A stretch of 64,000 bases of DNA from Brevundimonas sp. (GTDB taxonomy: Bacteria > Pseudomonadota > Alphaproteobacteria > Caulobacterales > Caulobacteraceae): NCBI RefSeq assembly GCF_003248455.1, contig NZ_QFNM01000011.1:28929-92928 (forward strand), written 5' to 3'. Every line of letters begins with the position of its first letter. The stretch's first letter is position 1. The translations under genes and the position numbers were made by a program. Below are positions 23,550 to 37,519 of this stretch, piece by piece. The notes beneath the pieces were generated by a model, which worked only from the letters and a program-made list of their open reading frames with translations, was not told the DNA's origin and did not search any database.

Positions 23550-25982
23550 TCAGCCGCGTTGCGGCAGGGCGTAGGCGATGACGTAATCGCCCTCCGGCGT
23601 CTCCATGAAGTGGTGGCCGGCGGCCACGATCACCAGATACTGGCGGCCGTTCTGCTCGTAGATCATCGGGTTGGCCTGGCCGCCCGCGGGCAGCACGTCG
23701 GACCAGATGGTCTTGCCGGTCTCGATGTCGATGGCGCGGATCAGGTCGTCGGTCGCCGAGGCGATGAAGATCAGCCCCCCGGCCGTGACCACCGACCCGC
23801 CGTTGTTCGGCGTGCCGATCTCCAGCGGCAGCATCGAGGGGATGCCGAACGGCCCGTTCTTGCGCGCCGTGCCGAAGGGACGATCCCACAGGGTCTTGCC
23901 GCTCTGCACGTCAATGGCGCGGATGCCGCCATAGGGAGGCTCCTTGCACAGCAAGCCGGTGAAGGGCATCCGCCAGCCGGCGTTGACGTCGATCGCATAG
24001 GGCACGCCCATCTGCGGATCGCCGGCGCCCTCGGCCTTGGACAGGTTGCCGCCCCGGTTGGCCATCTCCTTTTCGCGCTGGATGTAGCGGGGGTCGTCGC
24101 GCGGGAACCAGCCCAGCTTGTCGGCTTCGGCGCGCGGCACCAGCCGGTTGTAGTTGGGCATGTCGTTATAGTTGGCGACGATCACGCCGCGCCGCGGGTC
24201 CAGCGCCACGCTGCCCCAGTCCGAACCGCCGTTGTAGCCGGGATATTCGATCCAATGACGATCCGCGGTCGGGGCGGTGAACTGCCCTTCATAGGACGCC
24301 TTCTTGAACTGGATGCGGCAGATCATCTGGTCAATCGGCGACATCCCCCACATGTCCCGCTCTTGCAGATCAGGCTTGGCCAGGGTGTTGAACAGCGAAT
24401 AGGGCTGAGTGCGGGCGCGTTGGGCCGGCTCGACCCCGCCGCCGGGGGCCGGACGATCCTCGACGCCGTGCAGCGGCTGGCCGGTGCGACGATCCAGCAC
24501 GAAGATCTCGCCGCGCTTCGACGGCAGGATCACCGCCGGGGTCACGCCGCCGCCTGTCGGCAGATCGACCAGAGTGACCTGGGATCCCAGATCGTAGTCC
24601 CACACGTCGCGGCGCACCGTCTGATAGCTCCAGCGCGGCTTGCCGGTCGTGACGTCGAGCGCGACCAGGGCGCTGGAATACTGGTTCTCGGCCGGCCGGC
24701 GCAGGCTGGAATAGTAGTCGGCGGCCGAATTGCCCATCGGCAGATAGACCAGGCCCAGGGCCTCGTCGCCGGTCGCCGTCGTCCACATGTTGGGCGTGCC
24801 GGGCGTATAGGTCTGGCCCGCCGGCGGGGTGGTGGCGATGTCGGGCCGCATCATGTCCCAGGCGAAGCGCAGCTGGCCCGTGTTGACGTCATAGCCCTGG
24901 ATCACGCCCGAGGCGTTCCAGCGCTTCTGGCCGTCCAGCACCTGGTGGCCGGTGACGATGATCCCGCGCACGACGACCGGCGCCGAGGTGATCGACACCA
25001 TGCCCGGATAGGGGTCGCCCATGCCGGTCTTGATGCTGACCGCGCCATTGGACCCGAAGGCCTGACAGGGCGCGCCGGTCCGGGCGTCCAGGGCGATGAT
25101 GCGGCCGTCCAGCGTGCCCTCGATGATGCGCGTGGCGCAGGGCTGGGCCGGATCGACGTTCGGCGCCGCGTAATAGGTCACGCCCCGGCAGGCGGCGGTA
25201 TAGGGGATCTGATCGTCCGGCACGCGGGGATCATAGACCCACTTCTGCTTGCCGGTGTTGGCGTCCAGGGCGAACACCTTGTTGCGCGCCGAGCAGAGAT
25301 AAAGGGTGTCGGCGATCTTCAGCGGCGTCGTTTCTGCGCCCCAGCGTTCGCCCGGCAGGTCGCCGGTGCGGAAGGTCCAGGCGCGCTGCAACTGGCCGAC
25401 ATTGTCCTTGTTGATCTGCGTCAGCGGCGAGAACCGCTGGGCGGCGTCCGATCCGCCATAGGCGGGCCAGTCCGCTCCGGCCTTTATCAGCGCCGGATCG
25501 CCGAAGGGACCGCGCACGCCAGGCACCGGGCTGTCGACGCCCGGCTTGTTGATCTGTCCGATCACCAGACCGAAAACCACCGTCAGAACCGCCAGGCCCA
25601 GGGCCCCGACGCCTGCCGTGCGGCCGCCGCCCCGACCGGGACGCAGCACCGGCAGCGTCGCCAGCACCAGGAACATCAGCACCAGCGGCCCGACCAGGCG
25701 CGGGATCATGGCCCAGCCGTTCGTCCCCTTCTCCCACAAGGCCCAGATCAGGGTCGCAAGGAAGGTCGCGCCATAGATCCAGGCGCCGCGCACGTCGCGA
25801 TAGACAAGGAAAAAGCCCGAGACGATCAGCGCCAGGCCCGCCAGCAGATAATACCAGGAACCGCCAAGGACGGCGAGCTGAACCCCGCCCACGGTCAGCA
25901 CCAGGCCGATCACGGCCAATAGCAGCCCGAGAAGCAGCGTCAGCCACCCTCCCAGGCCGGTCGGGGTTGTCCATCGAGGCAT
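23550..25982 (-). CDS. gcd: Membrane-bound PQQ-dependent glucose dehydrogenase family protein
   Basis: An 810-residue quinoprotein of the glucose/quinate/shikimate dehydrogenase family, oxidising sugars or related alcohols in the periplasm and passing electrons to ubiquinone. Five transmembrane helices fill residues 1-135. An eight-bladed propeller follows with WPAYGGSDAAQRFSPLTQIN near 170 and repeated Trp-docking strands (GKTLWDRPFG, GKTIWSDVLPAGGQANPM). Substrate specificity cannot be fixed from sequence. Start at 25982 has AGGAGAA about 8 bases upstream. No pqq genes are in the window. Confidence 0.94.
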   Translation of the reverse strand: MPRWTTPTGLGGWLTLLLGLLLAVIGLVLTVGGVQLAVLGGSWYYLLAGLALIVSGFFLVYRDVRGAWIYGATFLATLIWALWEKGTNGWAMIPRLVGPLVLMFLVLATLPVLRPGRGGGRTAGVGALGLAVLTVVFGLVIGQINKPGVDSPVPGVRGPFGDPALIKAGADWPAYGGSDAAQRFSPLTQINKDNVGQLQRAWTFRTGDLPGERWGAETTPLKIADTLYLCSARNKVFALDANTGKQKWVYDPRVPDDQIPYTAACRGVTYYAAPNVDPAQPCATRIIEGTLDGRIIALDARTGAPCQAFGSNGAVSIKTGMGDPYPGMVSITSAPVVVRGIIVTGHQVLDGQKRWNASGVIQGYDVNTGQLRFAWDMMRPDIATTPPAGQTYTPGTPNMWTTATGDEALGLVYLPMGNSAADYYSSLRRPAENQYSSALVALDVTTGKPRWSYQTVRRDVWDYDLGSQVTLVDLPTGGGVTPAVILPSKRGEIFVLDRRTGQPLHGVEDRPAPGGGVEPAQRARTQPYSLFNTLAKPDLQERDMWGMSPIDQMICRIQFKKASYEGQFTAPTADRHWIEYPGYNGGSDWGSVALDPRRGVIVANYNDMPNYNRLVPRAEADKLGWFPRDDPRYIQREKEMANRGGNLSKAEGAGDPQMGVPYAIDVNAGWRMPFTGLLCKEPPYGGIRAIDVQSGKTLWDRPFGTARKNGPFGIPSMLPLEIGTPNNGGSVVTAGGLIFIASATDDLIRAIDIETGKTIWSDVLPAGGQANPMIYEQNGRQYLVIVAAGHHFMETPEGDYVIAYALPQRG

Positions 25983-26201
25983 GATCGGGGTTCTCCTGCT
26001 TAGGTGAAGCTGCGGCAACGCTTGAGAGGCGGGGTGGTTCCTATCGCCGCACCGTCGGAACTAAACGCTGTTGCGCTGCGGCGGCTCTTTTTCGGCATCA
26101 TTTGACGACAAAATGTCCCTTCTTGGATGATTTTTTCTTTCTGCCCGACTGAGAACGCCTCGCGGCAATAATATTTGCCTATGGCGCGGGCTTTGCGGCA
26201 T

Positions 26202-27634
26202 ATGCGAGATATGCACAAGACCCTGAAGCCAGGCGGGACTTTCGTCGTCGAACCCCGCCGCCTGTCCAAGGCCTCGGCCGAACTGCGCGCGCGCGGTTTC
26301 GGCGAGATCACGATTCCGCCCTCGACCGAGACGGCCGAGAAACAGGCGTCGCGTTGCACCGACTGCGGCGTGCCCTTCTGCCAGAACGCCTGCCCGCTTC
26401 AGAACAACATACCCGACTGGCTGCGCCTCTCTGCCGAGAACGAGGCGCGCGAGGCTTGGCGCGTCGCGTCCCTGACCTCGACCATGCCCGAAATCTGCGG
26501 TCGGATCTGCCCGCAGGACCGACTGTGCGAGGGGGCTTGCACATTGAACCAGTCCGGCTGGGACGCCGTGACCATCGGCTCGGTCGAGGCCTGGCTGGGC
26601 GATCAGGCCTTCGCCAACGGCTGGGTTGAACCGATCCGCCCGGCCGCCGAACGGGCCGAAAGCGTCGGCATCGTCGGCGCCGGCCCGGCCGGTCTGGCCG
26701 CCGCCGACCGTCTGCGCTCCGAGGGCTATCAGGTCACGATTTATGACCGCCACGACCGCGCCGGCGGCCTGCTGATCTACGGCATCCCCGGCTTCAAGCT
26801 GGAGAAGCACGTCGTCCAGCGCCGCGTGGATCGTCTGGCCGAGGGCGGCGTCCGCTTCGTGCTGGGCTGCGAGGTCGGCAAGGACGTGACCCTGACCGAA
26901 CTGCGCGAGCGCCACGACGCCGTGCTTCTGGCCATGGGCGTCTATCAGCCGCGCACCCTGTCGGCGCCGGGACGCGGGCCGGATTCGACCGTGGCCGCGC
27001 TGTCCTATCTGACGCATCAGAACCGCCGCGACCTGGGCGACGCCGAACAGGACGGCTGGCGCGAGGCGCGCGGCAAGCGGGTGGTGGTCATCGGCGGCGG
27101 CGACACGGCCATGGACTGCGTCCGCACCGCCATCCGCCAAGGCGCGGCCTCCGTGACCTGCCTTTATCGTCGCGACCGCGAGAACATGCCCGGCTCGGCC
27201 CGCGAAGTGGTCAATGCGGAAGAGGAGGGCGTCGTCTTCGAATGGCTGGCCGCGCCCAAGGCCCTGCTGTCGCAAGGCGACCAGGTCACGGGCGTGCGCG
27301 CCGCGCGCATGCAGTTGACCGAGGCCGCACCGGGAGAACGTCGCGACATCGTGCCCGTGCCCGGCGCCGACTTCGACGTGCCGGCCGACATCGTCATCGA
27401 GGCCCTGGGCTTCTCGCCCGAGCCGTTCGCGGCGCACGAACCCGATCTGCGCCTGCGCGACGACGGCACGATCAAGGTCGGGTCTGTCAGCTTCGCCACC
27501 AGCCTGCCTGGCGTCTTCGCCGCCGGCGACGCGGTGCGCGGCGCTTCCCTGGTCGTGTGGGCCGTCCGCGAAGGCCAGGACGCCGCCGCAGAGATCGACC
27601 GCTACTTCAAGACCCGCACCGAGGAGGTCGCGGC

Positions 27635-27638
<4 letters not shown>
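26202..27638 (+). CDS. gltD: Glutamate synthase (NADPH) small subunit
   Basis: Flavoprotein subunit delivering NADPH electrons to GltB for glutamate synthesis from glutamine and 2-oxoglutarate. The N-terminal Fe-S region has CTDCGVPFCQNACP and CGRICPQDRLCEGAC. An FAD-binding loop (GIVGAGPAGLAAADRL) and an NADPH-binding loop (VVVIGGGDTAMDC) follow. Start is uncertain: ATG at 26181, 26202 and 26211 are in frame and none has a strong ribosome binding site. 26202 is a compromise giving 478 residues. The stop overlaps the gltB start. The unusual order is gltD then gltB. Confidence 0.94.
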
Positions 27639-32188
<4,550 letters not shown>

Positions 32189-32223
32189 GCCCGTTTTCTT
32201 CCTCTCTTCCCCGAGACGAACCC

Positions 32224-33552
32224 ATGACCCGACCCGCCGTCCTCGCCGCCCTCCTCGCTGCGGGGGCGGCGTCCGCGGCGTCGCCCGCTCTGGCGGCGCC
32301 CGCCTTGGCCGCACCCGCCCTCCTGGCCCACCAGGCGCCGCTGGCCCTCGACCCGGCGGCGACGGCCTGGATCCTGACGTCGACGGCCCTGGTCCTTTTG
32401 ATGACCCTCCCGGGCCTGGCGCTGTTCTATGGCGGCATGGTCAGAAAAAAGAACATCATCAGCGTCATCGCCCAGTCGGCGGCCGCCTTCGCCATCGTCT
32501 CGGTGCTGTGGTTCCTGGTCGGCTATTCCCTGTCGTTCGGAAAAGGACCGGCGGCGGTCGACGGTCTGATCGGCGGGGTCCAGGCGGCCTTCCTGAACGG
32601 GGTGACGATGCAGACGGCCAACGGCCTGCTGCCCGGCCTGCCCGAACTGCTGTTCGTCAGCTTCCAGATGACCTTCGCCATCATCACCCCGGCCCTGATC
32701 GCCGGCGCCTTCGCCGAGCGGATGAAGTTCTCGGCCAGCCTGCTGTTCTTCGGCCTGTGGCACCTGATCGTCTATGCGCCGATCTGCCATCAGGTCTGGG
32801 GCGGCGGCTATTTGGGAAGCCTGGGCGTGCTGGATTTCGCGGGCGGGGCGGTGGTGCACGTCAATGCGGGGGTCGCCGGCCTGGTCTGCGCCCTGGTGCT
32901 GGGGCCGCGTCACGGCTTCGGCCGCGACAACATGGCTCCCGCCAACCTGGTCTATAGCGCCATAGGCACCGGCCTGCTGCTGGTCGGCTGGCTGGGCTTC
33001 AACGCCGGATCGGCGGGCGCCGCCGACGCCCTGGCCGCCGTCGCGGCCTTCAACACCATCCTTGCCGCCGCCGCCGCGGCGCTGGGTTGGATGACCGTCG
33101 AATGGTTCGACCGCCGCCGCCCGACCCTGCTGGGCCTGTTGTCAGGCATCGTCGGCGGCCTGGTGGCCATCACCCCCGCCGCCGGCTTCGTCGATCCCAA
33201 GGGCGCCTTCTTCATCGGCCTGATCGCCGGCCCGGCCTGCTATGCGGGCGCGGTCTGGCTGAAGCACGCGCTGAAATACGACGACAGCCTGGACGCCTTC
33301 GGCGTGCACGGAATCGGCGGCGTCGTCGGGGCCCTGCTGACGGGCCTGTTCGCCACCACCAGCGTCAACGCCCTGGCCGAGGGCGCCACCGTCTGGAAAC
33401 AGGCCGTCGGCCTCGCGGGCGCCATCGCCTGGAGCGCGGTCGGCACCTTCGTCGTCCTGATGATCTGCAAGTTCACCACGGGGCTGCGCGTCAGCAAGGA
33501 CCAGGAGGTCGAGGGCCTGGACTACACCCAGCACGGCGAAGCCATCCACTAG
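32224..33552 (+). CDS. amtB: Ammonium transporter
   Basis: A 442-residue Amt/Rh channel with an N-terminal signal peptide (about 1-35, Ala-rich) and eleven transmembrane segments. Family motifs include ALFYGGMVRKKN near 68, FQMTFAIITPALIAGAFAERM near 143, the pore His in WHLIVYAP, a second His in VHVNAGVAGL, and DAFGVHGIGGVVGALLTGLFA near 357. It lies 35 bases after gltB, so ammonium uptake and assimilation are linked here. The PII gene glnK that usually precedes amtB is absent. Confidence 0.96.
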   Translation: MTRPAVLAALLAAGAASAASPALAAPALAAPALLAHQAPLALDPAATAWILTSTALVLLMTLPGLALFYGGMVRKKNIISVIAQSAAAFAIVSVLWFLVGYSLSFGKGPAAVDGLIGGVQAAFLNGVTMQTANGLLPGLPELLFVSFQMTFAIITPALIAGAFAERMKFSASLLFFGLWHLIVYAPICHQVWGGGYLGSLGVLDFAGGAVVHVNAGVAGLVCALVLGPRHGFGRDNMAPANLVYSAIGTGLLLVGWLGFNAGSAGAADALAAVAAFNTILAAAAAALGWMTVEWFDRRRPTLLGLLSGIVGGLVAITPAAGFVDPKGAFFIGLIAGPACYAGAVWLKHALKYDDSLDAFGVHGIGGVVGALLTGLFATTSVNALAEGATVWKQAVGLAGAIAWSAVGTFVVLMICKFTTGLRVSKDQEVEGLDYTQHGEAIH

Positions 33553-33701
33553 GGGCGTCACGCCGTCCGGCCGCCTCGAACCTGGAGAGGGCGCCGCATG
33601 ACGGTTGATCCCGCCCCCCTCCGCCCCCATCTTCATCTGTGACGGAGCGTCTTGCCGATTGCGGGAGACGCCTTCGTCGGTCGCTTTTCCAAGGACCCCA
33701 G

Positions 33702-34124
33702 ATGACGACGACGCGCACCATCCTGTTCGACAGCCCCTTCCTGCTGGGTTTCGACCATACACGCGCCCTTATCGACCGCGCCGCCAAGGCGGCGGTCGAG
33801 AGCTATCCGCCCTACAATGTCGAACAGATCGGCGATGCGGGCGTGCGGATCAGCTTGGCCGTCGCGGGCTTTTCGCCCGACGAACTGGCCATCACCCTGG
33901 AGGGCCGCCAGCTGACCATCGCCGGGAAGCGCGACGAGGCCGGCCGGGGCGAACAGGCCTTCCTGCACCGGGGCATCGCCGCGCGCGGCTTCTTGCGCAG
34001 CTTCGTCCTGGCCGACGGGCTGGAGGTGTCCGGCGCCCGGCTGGAGCACGGCCTTCTGCACGTCGACCTGATCCGGCCCGAGGCCGAGCGTCAGGTGCGG
34101 CGGATTCCCATCACGGCCGGCTGA
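33702..34124 (+). CDS. Small heat-shock protein (Hsp20, HspH/IbpA-like)
   Basis: A 140-residue alpha-crystallin-domain chaperone holding unfolded proteins. YPPYNVEQIGDAGVRISLAVAGF (about 35-57) opens the domain, LTIAGKRD is the central strand and GIAARGFLRSFVLADGLEVSGARLEHGLLHVDL the classic A-x-x-x-L region. Start at 33702 is chosen because AAGGA lies about 8 bases upstream. DUF1150 follows 64 bases later, a pairing common in alphaproteobacteria. No ROSE-type thermometer was recognised in the leader. Confidence 0.94.
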   Translation: MTTTRTILFDSPFLLGFDHTRALIDRAAKAAVESYPPYNVEQIGDAGVRISLAVAGFSPDELAITLEGRQLTIAGKRDEAGRGEQAFLHRGIAARGFLRSFVLADGLEVSGARLEHGLLHVDLIRPEAERQVRRIPITAG

Positions 34125-34188
34125 AAAAGGCGGCCATCCGAACCGCCCGGCGATCCGGGCGTTGTAAAACACGAAGGAGGCGGTCCTA

Positions 34189-34440
34189 ATGACGCCGATG
34201 ACCATGACCAAGGAAGATTTCGCCGGCCTGGGCGCACCCGATCTCGTCTATGTGCGCGAGATCAAGGCGTCGGACCTGCTGGAGGAAGCGGTGCAGATGA
34301 AGGACGTGCACATCGACCCCGGCCAATCGCTCTACGCCGTCCACAGCGCCGACGGCGAACGCCTGGCGGTCATGATCGACCGCGACACCGCCTTCGCCGC
34401 CGCCGTCGCCCATGAGCTGGAGCCCGTCTCGGTCCACTGA
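34189..34440 (+). CDS. DUF1150 family protein
   Basis: An 83-residue protein with the DUF1150 pattern: LGAPDLVYVREI (14-25), VHIDPGQSLYAVHSADGERLAVM and an acidic end. Function unknown; the family nearly always follows Hsp20 genes, so a stress-related role is inferred. It has a strong ribosome binding site (AAGGAGG) 7-8 bases before the ATG. An ATG at 34198 is an alternative. Confidence 0.9.
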   Translation: MTPMTMTKEDFAGLGAPDLVYVREIKASDLLEEAVQMKDVHIDPGQSLYAVHSADGERLAVMIDRDTAFAAAVAHELEPVSVH

Positions 34441-34452
34441 CCGAAGGGGCGG

Positions 34453-34917
34453 TCAGGCGGCGGTCGCCGCCTTGTCCTTGACGAACAGAGCCTTGACGGC
34501 ATCCGTCGTGCGCGCCTGACGTAGCTGTTCGCGCAATTCGGGAGAGCGCAGGGCCCGCGACACGGCCGCCAGCGCCCGCAGATGCTCGGCCCCCGCCTTG
34601 GGCGGCGCGAACAGGCCGAAGATCAGATCGACGGGCCGGTCGTCCACGGCGTCATAGGCGACCGGAGTGTCCAGCCGCACGAAGACCGCCATCACCCGGT
34701 CGATCTCGGCCAGGCGCGCATGGGGCACCGCCACCCCCGACCCCAGGCCGGTCGAGCCCAGGGCCTCGCGCTCCATCAGGGCGTCGAACACCTTGGCCTC
34801 GTCAACCCCCAGGGCGTGCGATGCGGCTTCGGACAGGGCGTGCAGGGCCTGGCGTTTGGACGACGCCCCGCCGCGCAGCACCACGCCCTTGGGCGCGAGC
34901 AGATCACCGATGTCCAT
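34453..34917 (-). CDS. ptsN: PTS IIA-like nitrogen-regulatory protein PtsN
   Basis: EIIA-Ntr of the nitrogen phosphotransferase system, 154 residues. The phospho-acceptor is His66 in GVAVPHARL, and the region GLGSGVAVPHARL plus LIFGLFAPP is the family signature. It regulates potassium uptake, stress and nitrogen-linked functions through protein contacts. It is the last gene of the lptC-lptA-lptB-rpoN-hpf-ptsN block, 79 bases after hpf. Start at 34917 gives the normal N-terminus (MDIGDLL). Confidence 0.95.
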   Translation of the reverse strand: MDIGDLLAPKGVVLRGGASSKRQALHALSEAASHALGVDEAKVFDALMEREALGSTGLGSGVAVPHARLAEIDRVMAVFVRLDTPVAYDAVDDRPVDLIFGLFAPPKAGAEHLRALAAVSRALRSPELREQLRQARTTDAVKALFVKDKAATAA

Positions 34918-34996
34918 CAGACAACCCTCGATTACGCACAACGGACGGCGCGGGCGCCCCTTTAGAGACTCCCGCGCCGAAGTCAAACTGGGCCGG

Positions 34997-35683
34997 TCAA
35001 TTCACGGCGCCGCCCGCCAGGGCGTCGTCGGCCTGGACGTCGTTGGTCTTGCCGTTGGCCGCCACCGTTCGTTCGGGATCGATCCAGCCCACATTGCCGT
35101 CCGGACGGCGATAGACCACCGCCAGGCCGCCGTGGGCCGCATTGCGGAACAGCACGACCGGGTATCCGGTCATGTCCAGCTCCAACACCGCGCGGCCGAC
35201 CGTGATGGTGCGGATCTCGTGCTCGGTTTCGGCGATCACCATGCCCAGGGGCGGCGGACCGTCGTTTTCTGTCGCATCGCCGAAGACCTCGTCGTCGACG
35301 CTGTCGGGGTCCCTCAGCACGATGCTGCGGGCGACTTCGCGGGCGGCGTTCTCAGTCTTCTCGGGCGACAGGCCCTTGGGTCCGATGTGGTGGTCCTTCA
35401 GTCGACGCTTGTAGCGGCGCACCCGCTTTTCCAACCGATCCAGCGCCTCGGTGAAGGCGGAGTGGGCGTCGCCGCCGAACCCGGTCGTCACCAGGGTCTG
35501 ACCGGACGCCAGCCGGACCCAACAGTCGACCTTGAAGCCGTGGCCGTCCTTGGACACCACGACCTCGGCGTCGTCGCCGCCGCGGGCGAAGTATTTTCCG
35601 ACCCCTTCCTCGAGTTCCTGGGAGATGCGCGAGCCTAACGCTTCGCCGACATCCACTTGCTTGCCGCTGACTTGGACTTGCAT
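34997..35683 (-). CDS. hpf: Ribosome hibernation promoting factor, long form
   Basis: A 228-residue long HPF that promotes 100S ribosome dimers in stationary phase. The N-terminal HPF/YfiA domain (MQVQVSGKQVDVGEAL to about 105, with RRYKRRLKDHH) is joined by an acidic linker to the C-terminal dimerisation domain (VVRELDM-like ELDMTGYPVVLFRN and VYRRPDGNVGWIDP). Its place between rpoN and ptsN is conserved across proteobacteria. Start at 35683 matches the domain start. Confidence 0.95.
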   Translation of the reverse strand: MQVQVSGKQVDVGEALGSRISQELEEGVGKYFARGGDDAEVVVSKDGHGFKVDCWVRLASGQTLVTTGFGGDAHSAFTEALDRLEKRVRRYKRRLKDHHIGPKGLSPEKTENAAREVARSIVLRDPDSVDDEVFGDATENDGPPPLGMVIAETEHEIRTITVGRAVLELDMTGYPVVLFRNAAHGGLAVVYRRPDGNVGWIDPERTVAANGKTNDVQADDALAGGAVN

Positions 35684-35746
35684 GTCGACAGAACGCGCCC
35701 GACCCGATTTGGTGTCAATCGGGATCACCGTTTTGTGGTCGCCCCG

Positions 35747-37243
35747 TCAGACGGTCCTCAACATCCGCCGACGCTGAACGGACGACGGAATTCTCAACGC
35801 TTCCCGGTACTTGGCTACGGTGCGGCGGGCGATGTCGACGCCCGCCTCCTTCAGGATCTCGACGATCCGGTCGTCGGACAAAACGTCGCCCTCCAGCCCC
35901 TCGCCGTCGATCATCGTCTTGATCCGATGACGGACGGCTTCGGCCGAATGGGCGGCGACGCCGTCCACCGACTGGATGGCGGCGGTGAAGAAGAATTTAA
36001 GCTCGAACACCCCGCGCGGCGTGGCGACATATTTGTTGGAGGTGACGCGGCTGACGGTCGATTCGTGCATGCCGATGGCGTCCGCCACCGTCTTCAGGTT
36101 CAGCGGTCGCAGGAACTCCACCCCGAAGGCGAAGAAGGCGTCCTGCTGGCGCACGATCTCGGACGAGACCTTCAATATGGTCTTGGCCCGCTGGTCCAGC
36201 GATTTGACCAGCCAATTGGCCTGGGCGGCGCATTCCGCGACGAAGGTCTTTTCGGTGTCGGACCGCGCCCCCGCCTGAACCAGGCCGTGATAGCGCTTGT
36301 CCACCAACAGGCGCGGCAGGGTGTCGGCGTTCAGCTCCACCCGCCAGCCGCCGGCCGGGTCGGGGCGGACATGGACGTCGGGCACGACCGTCTGGGCCGG
36401 CTCGCCGCCGAAGCCCGCGCCGGGGCGCGGCGTCAGGGCCTTGAGCTCGGCGATCATCTCGGCCAGGTCTTCCCCGTCGACGTCGCAGACCCGGCGCAGG
36501 CCCGCCAGATCGCGCCGCGCCAACAGCTCCAGATTGTCCAGCAGGGCCGCCATGGCCGGATCGAAACGGTTGCGCTCGATCAGTTGCAGCTTCAGGCATT
36601 CCGGCGCCGACCGGGCCATGACCCCCGTCGGCTCGAACCCGTGGCAGACGGCCAGCACCGCCTCGATCCGCGCCAGCGGGACGCCCAGCCGGTCGGCGAA
36701 CTCGGCCAGTTCGCCGCGCAGATAGCCGCCCTCGTCCGTCGCGTCGATCAGGGTCAGGGCGATGGCGTGGTCCACCGCCGTGAACCCGGCCGCAGACGCC
36801 TGGGCCTGAAGATGCTCCCACAGGGTCGGCTCGTGCGCGTCGGGCCGTTCGCTCTCGCCCTCGAACGTCTGGCCGCCCTTGCCGGCGCTGGACCAGTCGG
36901 ACAGCCCCGGCTGGGCCTCGTCGGTCATCCGGTCGCTGGTGCGTTCGCCCGGCGCGGCGTCGCCATAGACGTCGTCGGAACCAGCGTCCATCGCGGCGGC
37001 GGAGCCTTCGCCCACCCCGTCGCCGAACGCCATTTCGCCGTCGCCGGCCTTGATCCGCTCGGCCGGTTCGGGCGCTTCGCCCTCCGGCTCCTCGCGTTGC
37101 AGCAGCGGATTGCGTTCCAGCTCCTGCTCGACGAAGTCGTCCAGCTCCAGGTTCGACAGTTGCAGCAGCTTGATCGCCTGCTGCAGCTGGGGCGTGATGA
37201 CCAGCCCCTGCCCCTGCCTGACCTCTAACCTCTGCCCGATCAC
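35747..37243 (-). CDS. rpoN: RNA polymerase sigma-54 factor
   Basis: A 498-residue sigma-N. Region I is Q/L-rich (LVITPQLQQAIKLLQLSNLELDDFVEQELERNPLL). An acidic linker, the core-binding domain, the HTH region (DAIGMHESTVSRVTSNKY) and the RpoN box ARRTVAKYRE near the C-terminus complete it. It would direct transcription of nitrogen and, in Caulobacterales, late flagellar and stalk genes. Start is GTG at 37243. lptB is separated from it by 276 bases that hold a long inverted repeat. Confidence 0.96.
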   Translation of the reverse strand: MIGQRLEVRQGQGLVITPQLQQAIKLLQLSNLELDDFVEQELERNPLLQREEPEGEAPEPAERIKAGDGEMAFGDGVGEGSAAAMDAGSDDVYGDAAPGERTSDRMTDEAQPGLSDWSSAGKGGQTFEGESERPDAHEPTLWEHLQAQASAAGFTAVDHAIALTLIDATDEGGYLRGELAEFADRLGVPLARIEAVLAVCHGFEPTGVMARSAPECLKLQLIERNRFDPAMAALLDNLELLARRDLAGLRRVCDVDGEDLAEMIAELKALTPRPGAGFGGEPAQTVVPDVHVRPDPAGGWRVELNADTLPRLLVDKRYHGLVQAGARSDTEKTFVAECAAQANWLVKSLDQRAKTILKVSSEIVRQQDAFFAFGVEFLRPLNLKTVADAIGMHESTVSRVTSNKYVATPRGVFELKFFFTAAIQSVDGVAAHSAEAVRHRIKTMIDGEGLEGDVLSDDRIVEILKEAGVDIARRTVAKYREALRIPSSVQRRRMLRTV

Positions 37244-37342
37244 GTCCGAAGAATCCCGCCTTCTGGGCCAAACTGGCCCGGAACTTGCTGGAGCAGAATG
37301 TCGCCTGATCGGTTAACGCGAGACGAACGCGGCCACGCCTAT

Positions 37343-37513
37343 CTTTCGTCATCCTCCGGCAAGCCGCGCCTTCGCGGCATACCGGTGGCCCAGCGGCGGC
37401 GAAGGCGATGTTCAGGCCGCAAGATGTTCGAAGATCTGGCCCGCGACAGGTTCGCGCTCACGCGCGCCGCTGGGTTCCCCGGTCTCGCTACGCTCGCCGG
37501 ATAATGACGAAAG
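37343..37513. repeat. Long imperfect inverted repeat between lptB and rpoN
   Basis: Outer arms CTTTCGTCAT (37343-37352) and ATGACGAAAG (37504-37513) are perfectly complementary. Inner blocks also pair: CCCAGCGGCG and CGCCGCTGGG, and TCCGGC/GCCGGA. The element fills most of the 276-base gap and extends to 7 bases before the lptB stop. It resembles REP-like intergenic palindromes but is not the same family as the copies at 8.87, 50.66 and 62.63 kb. Confidence 0.75.
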
Positions 37514-37519
37514 CATCCA

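Noticed and set aside
25983..26201. Sigma-54 promoter before gltD
   Set aside because: No GG-N10-GC core with proper TGGCAC/TTGCA context could be found in the gap.
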